A DNA stretch of 64,000 nt, from positions 62,001-126,000 of the forward strand of contig NSJX01000032.1 of NCBI GenBank assembly GCA_002286715.1, written 5' to 3'. Position numbers and translations under genes: made by a program. Of this stretch, positions 56,014-64,000 are shown piece after piece. Numbering within the stretch: position 1 is the stretch's first letter; the number at the start of each line of letters is the position of its first letter. The notes under the pieces are model-generated. The model was not told where the DNA came from. It did not search any database and was given only the letters and a program-made list of their open reading frames with translations. This DNA is from Dentipellis sp. KUC8613 (Eukaryota > Basidiomycota > Agaricomycetes > Russulales > Hericiaceae).

Positions 56014-57636
56014 ATGTCCACCACCAGCACCAACCTCACCGACCTGACGTCCCAGATCCAAGGCGCAGTCCTCCTCCCAGGCTCGCCCGAATACACCCAG
56101 GCCCAGCAAGGCTACCACACCCCGCGCTCCGCGCTCGCCCCCGCCTACATCGTCCAGCCCGCCGCCCACACCGACATCCCGCCCGCGCTCGCCTTCGCAG
56201 CGGCGCACGCCCCCGCGCTCGAAGTCGCCGTCAAGGGCGGCGGGGTGCACTCCGGCACGTGGGCGAGCACGGCCGGCGGCGTGCTCATTGATCTTGCGCG
56301 CCTGCGTAGCGTGACGCTGGCGCCGGACCGGGAGAGCGTGCGTGTGCAGGGTGGCGCGCGGTGGGGTGACGTGTATGACGTGGGCAGGAAGGAGGGGTTC
56401 GAGGTTGTTGGTGCGCCGCTGTGGGATGTGGGCGTTGGCGGGTCGATGGTGGGGGGCGCGAGCGGGAATTTGTCGGGCAGGTATGGGCTGGGAACGGATA
56501 ACATGCTGAGCGCAACGGTCGTGCTTGCGGATGGGAGGATTGTCGAGGCGAGTGAGGAGAAGGAAGCAGATTTGTTTTGGGGGATTCGAGGTATGGATTT
56601 TTTTTCTGCGTGCTGGAGTTGGGCGGTGCTGATTGGTGCGGTAGGCGGAGGGGGGCAGTTCGGGATCGTGGTCGAATTTGTGTTGCGCGTGCTCCCCCCG
56701 AGCGGCCCGCAAACCGCGGGTTCATTCGTGTATCCTGGTTCTGCGCATCGCGAGGTATTCAAAGCCGTCCAGGTCAGTGCATTATATTTTATCATGTTCA
56801 TAGGATGCTTACCGCTTGCAATAGGAATTTCACGCTTCCGCGACCGTCGACGAGAAAGCGACGCTATTTTTCACACGTCCAGCTCCGGACTACGAGGTAT
56901 GTAGCGGCCTGCGATAGAATCACAGATAATTGATGCGTCATGACCAGCCGACGCTCATAGTTGCGCCATGGATATCGGCCAAGAGTGCGCGCGCGACCGA
57001 CGACATCCTCCGCCCATTCCGCACGACCGCAGTCCCTAAAACAGAGAAAATAATCACCGTCCCAGACCAGTTCACGGCCTCGCACCTTTCCGATGCCACA
57101 CGCGCACTTGCCCCACCGCGCTTAACTATCCGAGGCGTGCCGCTCTCGCAACCTTGGCCGGAAATAATGTTGGGAGTGTGGGCGCGTTGGTACAAATTTA
57201 CTGAAGAGAATTCGGACGGGCGAGGGAGCACGGTCGTATGGGATGTGCGTAACACAGGGCGCATTGCGGAGGTGGATGTGGGAGAAACGGCCTACGTGCC
57301 CAGAGAGCCGCATTTGCCGGTCGCTATACAGGGGAGGTAAGCTTTTATTTCTTTTTAAAACAAGCCGTAACTGACAATTTTACCGCTAGAAACACGCTCC
57401 CCGAAACCGATGAAGCGGTCAGTAAATTCGTCGCATCGCTGGCCAACTATATGCACAGCGAAAATACCGCGCTGTTGGGTAGAGACCTGGGAATTATGGT
57501 GAGTATAGCGCAGGGTGACGAACCGGTTGAAGTTGTATTTGGTCAGAATGTCGGGAGGCTGAGGAAGGTTAAGGCGAAATACGATCCAGAGCGTGTGTGG
57601 AAGAGGGGGGTTGTGGTGGAGCCAAATTCCGAGTAG
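56014..57636 (+). CDS. FAD-linked oxidoreductase, berberine-bridge-enzyme-like
   Basis: Five exons join in phase: 56014-56590, 56645-56772, 56825-56896, 56948-57336 and 57390-57636, about 470 residues. The N-terminal FAD-binding (PCMH) domain has VKGGGVHSGTW, where the His of GGGVHS is the usual covalent FAD attachment, then VRVQGGARWGDVYDV and GAPLWDVGVGGSMVGGASG. The second anchoring residue of bicovalent members, a Cys in the V-G-x-C type loop, is absent (Trp-Asp instead). GRYGLGTDNMLSATVVLADG and GGGGQFGIVVEF follow. The C-terminal BBE segment is RLRKVKAKYDPERVWKRG; the usual N-P-D-x-F is replaced by YDPERVW. No signal peptide is seen, so it is probably intracellular. Substrate unknown; sugar or secondary-metabolite oxidation is typical. 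Confidence 0.88.
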
Positions 57637-58164
57637 ATGATTTAAAGGATAAAAGATACGAGTTCATAATGCAAGAGTGTCTCTATCGAAGGAACCGTAA
57701 GTATGTCCTTGCTTCCATGTTGTGATGCGCACGTTGTCCACGTAGGCTATCTAGGTTGAGATAAATATTTGACAGTTTAGTTCACTGTGCAACGCATGTC
57801 AGTGCGGCCTGTTAGGTCGAAATATCATTACCCTGGATGCAGGTGCCTGCAAGTGCCCCATGATACGGAGGGATTTTGACGTGTACGAATCAGCAGACCG
57901 TTGCGCCCACAAGGATAGAAGGGAGAGATTGCACGTGATGTTTGTCAAAAAAGAAAGTCCCACGGGTGTGGGGGGGGATCAGGCGTCATCCGATAGGGAA
58001 CTTGCTGACCGTCTTTCCTTCTCTCGACATACTCGTCTCTGACTGGCGCTCTGTTGGTTGAGCCCGCAAGCAAGGGACCTTTGTGAGTGCACGAACTCAA
58101 GGCGTTGCTGGAACGTGGCTGAAGGTGATCCAGATCTCGGCTAGGCGCAAACAGGGACCGCCCG
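57637..58164. other. Intergenic region
   Basis: About 530 bases between two plus-strand genes. No coding frame, repeat or RNA gene recognised; a run of eight or nine G occurs near 57970. Confidence 0.45.
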
Positions 58165-61114
58165 ATGGCGACACGACAAAACAAAAAGCGCAAGGGCAAA
58201 GTGACCCGCGAGCGCACCGTCACGACGCTCACCGGCGCTGAGACACATCCCACTCCGCACTCGCATCCTCACCCGCACGCTCCGCAACATCATCACCATC
58301 AGTCGGGCTCGTTCCTAATCCCTACGTCTGACGACCTTGCTGCTTCCGCTAACATTATGTCCTCGCCTTTCTCGGTCGCCTCCTCGTCTGGCGGTCATAC
58401 TGGCGGCAACAATGTCCCTCCGCCTCCAGGTTTCGCTATGCCGCCTGCAAACTTCCCAGCTTTTGCTTACAACCCGTACATGCCTCCTATGCATCCCCCG
58501 CCGCCGGCCATGTCGCACCCACCTCAGCCCTACTACCCTGATCCGAACCCTACCCCTGGTGTGAGCGACCTTGAAGTGCTTGAGAATCTGAAGCAAGCTA
58601 TCAAGAACAATCAACATGAAATCTACCGTGCCATCCCTCAGCCAGAAGCTCTCCGAAGCCTCTACAAGGGCGTTATTCCTGACCCTTCCTCGACGTCCGT
58701 GCCTCCGCATCCCGAACAGGTTCCGCGTGACACCTATCATGCCAGCGCGTACTCTAGGGCTAATTATGACGTGGCATCTACTCAGCAAGGTAGTGATCGC
58801 TCAGCGAAAGCTTCATTGTCGGGTTCTGGCTCTGTTGGTGATTTCAGCCGCGCTCGTAAAGACTCGATATCTTGGAATCCATCTAGTGCTCAAAACTACA
58901 GCAGAAATGGAGTTTCAGCTAATACATCTAACGTACGCCACATGTCTCTTCGTATCTGTATGAATCCTGCTGACCTGTTACTGTCAGGGTCAGGTTGCTC
59001 CCGGTCATTACGACGTGGCCAATGGTACATCGGGAAGCCCCGGAAAGCTTAGAGGCGAATACCCTGCTACTTCTGGTGAACAATCTTCGTCTGTCTCTGC
59101 TATTTCAGACCCTCTTTACAACGGCGGCCGAGCGGGTGCTAGCCAAGCCGCTATTGTAAAGACAGAAGAGCCCCCGTCCTCTGTTCACATTGGGGCAGGT
59201 GAGTCTGGCTATCCGTCAAGAAGCTCTGGTAATGGCGCTCCCGGCAAGACTGAACCCAAAGACGATCTGCGTGCACGCGATGCTGGCTGGTCCCGGGAAG
59301 GCGCTGCACAGGAAGGAAGACGGCGCTCAGACTCGGACAGGGCGCCTCACCCGCCCGGCCGTTATAACGGCGATGCTCGAGCACCTCCGTCTGACAGACC
59401 TGGACCGCCGCGCGACCAACGGTATCCTGATCGTGACCGCGATGCTGGAAGAGATCGTGACAAGAATGGCGTTCGTGACTGGGAAAGAGACCGTGACCGC
59501 GACCGGCGCTGGGGAGACTGGCGCCCGCGCGAGGATAGGCGTGGTTCCGAGTACCGTCGGCCAGAAGATAGAAATTATGATCCTCGGCCGGATCGTCGAT
59601 GGGAGCCGCGTCCTGACCCTGTGTACGGTGACAAGCGCCCAGAACGCCCTGCCGTTCCTCTCGCTAACGAAGACAAGGCGGTTCCCCCATCTGGTAGTGG
59701 TACTGCTGATCGTCCGCATGAAGACCGTACTGGTGGTGGTCCGTCTCGTGCTGCGCCTGTTGACAATGCGACTCGTCCACCCCCTGTTGCTCAAGAGAGA
59801 CCACCTGTTCCCACTGCTGTCCCTGAGGATATCTCCGCGCCTCCCGGGCTGTCATTAGCTGACGCGACCCGTCCTGTTCCCTCAATCGCTGAGCAACGTC
59901 CTGCTCCGCGTCCCCCTGTATCCCTTGAAGAGCGTATCAGCCGTCCCCCCTCTTTGCAAGAAAGGATAGGTACTACTGTCCCTGCATCGTATGTTTCAGA
60001 GCGTCCTCCCCGAGCAGCACCTAGCCTCGAAGAGCGCTTGTCGCATGCGACTGACGAGCGCCCTCCTGCTACTCGTCCCGTAGATGATCGTCCTCGTCTT
60101 GAAAGCAATGCAGTACCTACAGTTTCCGCTGTTGACCGTGATGAGCGTGCTCGTCAACCCAGTGGAGACCGCTTCGGCGCCCCGCCGGGCGACCGTGCCG
60201 CCCCTCCGCCTGGCCGCGCAGCTGGCTACACCCGAGCACCCTCTGTCGCTCGCGACTCCCCTCGCACAGCTGCTCGCCCCGTCTCCCCTCCTCTTCTCTC
60301 ATCTGCGCGTCCACCACCACCGCCCGGAGCCCTCCGAGAACCATCCCGCGAGCGCGGAGCCGACTACCGCCCGTACTACCGCACCGAGTTCGACAGGCCC
60401 CTCGAGGAAGACCGCCGCTCCGACGGCCTGGACATCGACAACGGCGACCGCTACCGCTCCCGCCGCTACCCCGACGAGCACGACCGCGCGCGCGCCTGGC
60501 CGTCCGACTCGCCGCGCAACGACCCGTACGCCGGGGACGCCGAGCGCCGGCGCGACCACCGCGACTGGTACGGGCGCCCCGCGTCCTGGGGCGGCGAGTC
60601 GCCCCCACCGCCGCCGCCGCCGCCCGCGCAGGGCGCGTACTGGGACGCGAAGGTGCCCGCGTACTACCGCGAGTACGCGCCCGCCGCGCGGTACGACGAG
60701 CGCGGGGCATGGGACGAGCGCGACCGCCGCTACGCGCCGTACGAGGCGCGCCCGCTCAGCGCGCGCCTCACCGACGCGTACCCGCCGCCCCCGCCCCCGC
60801 CGCCCGAGGACCGCGCGGCGTACTCCCGCGTGCGCGGGCGCAGCCCGAGTCCGCCGCCGGGCGTGGGCCGCGAGGACCTGCGCCCGCCGATGAAGCGCGC
60901 GCGCGAGGACGCGTACGGCGCGCCGCCCCCGCCGTTTTACGAGGCGCCGCCCGGGCTCGGCAAGGAGGGCCCGCCGGGCTCGAGGCGCGGGACGCCGCCC
61001 CCGCCCCCGCCGCCTGCGGGGGAGTACCATGGTGTGCCGTCCGGGAGGTATTATGAGAATGGGGATGGGTATCGCGAGGCGTATGCGGCGTATGGGAGGC
61101 CGGTGGGGAGGTGA
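58165..61114 (+). CDS. Large disordered Arg/Asp/Pro-rich protein, possibly nuclear
   Basis: Two exons join in phase (58165-58932, 58988-61114), giving 964 residues. It begins with a basic MATRQNKKRKGKVTRER segment (nuclear-localisation-like) and a His-rich patch (HPHPHAPQHHHHQ). A Pro-rich region follows. A short helical block, VSDLEVLENLKQAIKNNQHE, is the only likely folded or binding element. Then come RD/RE repeats (RDRDAGRDRDKNGVRDWER, DRDRDRRWGDW). A repeated motif follows, SLEERISRPPSLQERIG and later PSLEERLSH. Poly-Pro runs (PPPPPPPP) and KRAREDAYG end the protein. Such composition is common in RNA-processing and chromatin proteins, but no RNA-binding domain is visible, so function is not assigned. 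GC rises sharply after about 60.3 kb. Confidence 0.75.
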
Positions 61115-61511
61115 GGTTTTGGGTTTGGGTGGGTGGAGGGAGGTGTGGGAGTGTAGGTGTAGTGGGTTGTGGTGTGATCTGTGGGTGCTTGGATATATCC
61201 GCTTCGAGATCTAGTGGTTGTGAATATTCTTGATACGTCGCGTCTGCGTTTGCGTTTGCATATACGTACGTAGTTACATCTATACATATGTATGTACCGA
61301 AAAGCTCATGTTTTATGTCTATTATGATCTATCTTTCTTTCTTGCTCTCGAGATGCACGCAAGCGCGACAGAGGGCGTAGAACCAATTGTATGGTCGAAT
61401 TCTATCTATGATATTGGAACACTGAAAGCACACTTCGCGTCATTGACTGCTCCCCACAAATATCGCTACAAGAGACCGAACAAGACAAGCCAAACCCCGC
61501 GCGCTCTATCC
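61115..61511. other. Convergent intergenic region
   Basis: About 400 bases between the stops of the disordered-protein gene (plus) and SSE1 (minus). T-rich and GT-rich tracts fit two 3' UTRs. No other feature. Confidence 0.5.
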
Positions 61512-64000
61512 TTAGTCTACATCCATCTCCGAAGGCTCCTGCTTCGCGTCGGGGGCGGGCGTCTCCGTCTTGGGGGGCGGGTTGGGCGTGTCCGCGCCGC
61601 CCTTGGGTGTGTCCGCGCCCTCGACCTTGGGGGGCTTGGGCTTGGGGCGGGTGAGGATGGGCGTGGCGAAGAAGATGACCTCCTCGCGCTTCTTGGCGAT
61701 GTCGGCGGTGGTGAGGACGGGGTCCGCGTTCTTCGCGCGCTCGGCCTGGCGGACGGTCTGGTCCTCGAGCCACTTCTGGACGGTCGCGCAGCGCTCGACG
61801 ATCGCCTGCTTGTCCTTGGCGTCGATGTGCGCGAAGCGCTCCTCCGCGGACGTCGCCTGCCCGAGGTACTGGTTGAGCGTCTCGCGCAGCTGCGCCGTCG
61901 CGCGCGCGCGCTCCTCGGCCTCCTTCCACCGGAACACGATCTTGTCCCCGACGAGCTTGAGCGCGTCGAGCCGCGAGACGTACGCGGACTTGAGCGCGTC
62001 CTCGCCGTCCTCGCTGTAGAGCCAGTCCTCGGCGACCTGCAGGTCCGCGAGGAGCTTCTCCTTTTCTGCCGGCTGCACGAACGCCGCGTAGCGGTCCTCG
62101 AGCTTGCCGCGCATGTCGTACACGTACTCCTCGAGCGCGTTTTTGCGGTCCTGCGGGCGTCGTCAGTCAGCACTGCGCTTCCTTTGTGGGTGAGGAGTCA
62201 CGGCATACCTCAGTGTCCTGGACCAGCTTGTCGTTGGCGTGCATCTTGGCCTCCTGCTCCTTGTACTGCTCGACGAGGGTGGAGTCGAGGCCGCTGTACG
62301 CAGCGACGAAGGGGATGTCCTTCTTCTTGACGACCCTCTTCTTCTTGGGCGCCTCGCCCGCCTGCGGCTCGCCGTCGACCTGCATCGGCTCGTCCTTCTC
62401 CTCGACCTGCTCGACGTAGCACTGCTCGAACGAGACGATGCCGTGCAGGTTGAGGCGCGTCTTGACCTTGACCGTCGTGAAGTCGCCCGAGGGCTCCGCG
62501 GGGACGTCCTTGGCGGTGAAGCGGCCGAGCCAGGGGTTGAACGCGCCGGGGAGCGCGGCGGGCTCCGCGTAGACGGCCTCGAGGTCGAAGGGGCCCTTGC
62601 GGTAGAACGTGAGGACCTTGGTGGACGGGATGGCGTTGCCGCGGGGGAAGACGACGAGCTCGGTGTCCTCCTCGGGCTCGCCGGGGGCCTTCTCCCAGCG
62701 GACGGTGATCGGGAACGGCGTGATGTCGTGCAGCGCAAAGTCGCGCACGCGGAAGACGGGCGAGAGCATCGCGCACGCGAACGTCGCGCCGCGCGCGACG
62801 GCCTCGTCCTGGTTGAGCGTCGTCATGAGCTGCTTGCCCGGGAAGCACTGCTGGATGCGGTGCCGCACGGCGGGGATGCGCGTCGAGCCGCCGACGAGCT
62901 CGACGGCGTCGATCTGCTCGAGCGTGAGCGCGGACTCGGCGAGCGCCTGCTGGATCGGCGCGGCGATGCGCTCGAGGAGGGGCGCGATGAGCTCCTCGTA
63001 CACGTCGCGCGTGAGCTTGGACGACGCGTCGATGTCGTTCATGATGGACTCGACGGAGAGCGGCGCCTCGGCGTTCGCGGAGAGGATCTTCTTGAGCTTC
63101 TCCGCGGACGCGTAGAGCCGGAAGGTCGCCTTGGGGTTCGAGAGCACGTCGATCTTGTACTTTGTCTTGAACTCCTCGGCAAAGTGCTGCACGAGCGCGA
63201 GGTCGATGTCGCGCCCGCCGACGTGGTGGTCGTACGTCGTGCTCTTGACGGTGAGCTGGCCCTTGGAGAACGCGACGACGGAGACGGCGATGCTCGAGTG
63301 CCCGACGTCGACGAAGACGACGTGCCGCGGGCTCTCGGGCTCCGGCAGGTCCGACTTGGTGATGCCGTACCCGAGCGCGACGGCGGTGGTGTCGTTGATG
63401 AGCCGCAGCGGGTTGAGGCCCGCGATGTGCGCCGCGTCGATCAGCGCGCGCCGCTGGATGTCGGTGTACCAGTTCGGCACGGCGATGACGACGTCCGAGA
63501 CGCCGTTTTTGAGCTCGTTCGCGGCGATGTCGCGCAGCTTGCCGAGGTACATCGCCACGAGCTGCGTGGCGGAGAACGTCTGCTGCTCGCCGACATAGTT
63601 GACCTGCACAACACACACATACACACACGACGTCAGCATCGAAGACGGGAAGAACGCCGGGGACAGGCCTACCTGAGCGCCGACGGTGCCGCCGACGTCC
63701 ACAAGCGTGGCGAGCGTGAACTTCTTCTCGACGTCCTGGATCTCCCTGTCCTGCAGCGTGCGCCCGATGAGGCGCTTCAGCGAGCCGACCGTATTCCGGA
63801 AGTTGGAGATCTCGCCCGTCTTGGCCGCCTCGCCGAGCGCACGTTGTTTGGGCCCGAACGCGACGAGCGACCTGCGCGCGCCCCTGTGAGGATCGTCCCC
63901 GCCTGCGGAAAAAGAAAAAGGAAACACGTACGGGGTCTGGCGGTTCGACACCTCGTTGGTGATGATGTCGATTCCGCGGTGTCTTGCGACGCCAATCTGC
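61512..64000 (-). CDS. SSE1: Hsp110-family chaperone, Hsp70 nucleotide exchange factor (5' end cut by window)
   Basis: Sse1/Hsp110 releases ADP from cytosolic Hsp70 and holds unfolded protein (family knowledge). Exons on the minus strand: right edge-63932, 63883-63673, 63603-62209 and 62150-61512. The nucleotide-binding domain has RHRGIDIITNEVSNRQTP, VAFGPKQRALGEAAKTG, NYVGEQQTFSATQLVAMYL, VVIAVPNWYTDIQRRALID, GLNPLRLINDTTAVALGYG, FVDVGHSSIAVSVVAFSKG and VELVGGSTRIPAVRHRIQQ. The substrate-binding half has the acidic/Lys insertion (EAPKKKRVVKKKDIPFVAA). The helical lid starts DRKNALEEYVYDMRGKLED, and the tail ends EPSEMDVD, as Hsp110s do. The first codons (normally MNVVGVDLG) lie beyond 64000. 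The coding sequence is extremely GC-rich in third positions, suggesting high expression. Confidence 0.95.

Noticed and set aside
15749..57636. Reductase, oxygenase and FAD oxidase as one secondary-metabolite cluster
   Set aside because: No synthase, cyclase, P450 or dedicated regulator lies among them; the reductase is broken and the enzymes are up to 40 kb apart.

Overview
This is nuclear DNA from a filamentous basidiomycete, probably a mushroom-forming Agaricomycete. Genes are intron-rich, with introns of about 50 bases, GT-AG borders and CTNAC-like branch points. Housekeeping proteins are clearly of the fungal type. No rRNA, tRNA, CRISPR array or bacterial-style operon was found. All gene models were spliced by eye; exon borders quoted exactly were checked for reading phase.

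Region 1 (1-14.9 kb) is gene-dense. It holds the 3' end of an unidentified gene, ELP6 (Elongator), COG3 (Golgi tether), a Ser/Thr-rich membrane protein with a natural GGGGS-like repeat, SNX3 (retromer sorting nexin) and TRS65 (TRAPPII). Three of these act in Golgi/endosome trafficking and lie within about 11 kb.

Region 2 (15.7-27.4 kb) is accessory. It holds a short-chain reductase pseudogene that has lost its catalytic core, three copies (A, B, C) of an unnamed seven-pass membrane protein family, a 2-oxoglutarate/Fe(II) oxygenase and a small acidic protein.

Region 3 (27.4-50.4 kb) is gene-poor. One Ser/Pro-rich protein gene sits at 34.7-36.4 kb. The roughly 14 kb after it has no convincing coding region, but it holds a minisatellite, microsatellites, a near-perfect hairpin and decayed tandem repeats.

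Region 4 (50.4-57.6 kb) holds membrane protein copy D, a decayed copy E, a CHAT-domain (caspase-like) protein gene and a BBE-type FAD oxidase gene.

Region 5 (58.2 kb to the end) holds a large disordered Arg/Asp/Pro-rich protein and the Hsp110 chaperone SSE1, cut by the window edge.

The main structural result is a diverged inverted segmental duplication. The block with the end of B, the B-C spacer and C (about 21.3-23.7 kb) recurs inverted as E, spacer, D (about 50.3-52.7 kb). It includes non-coding spacer and promoter sequence, and it brackets about 26.7 kb of mostly gene-poor DNA.
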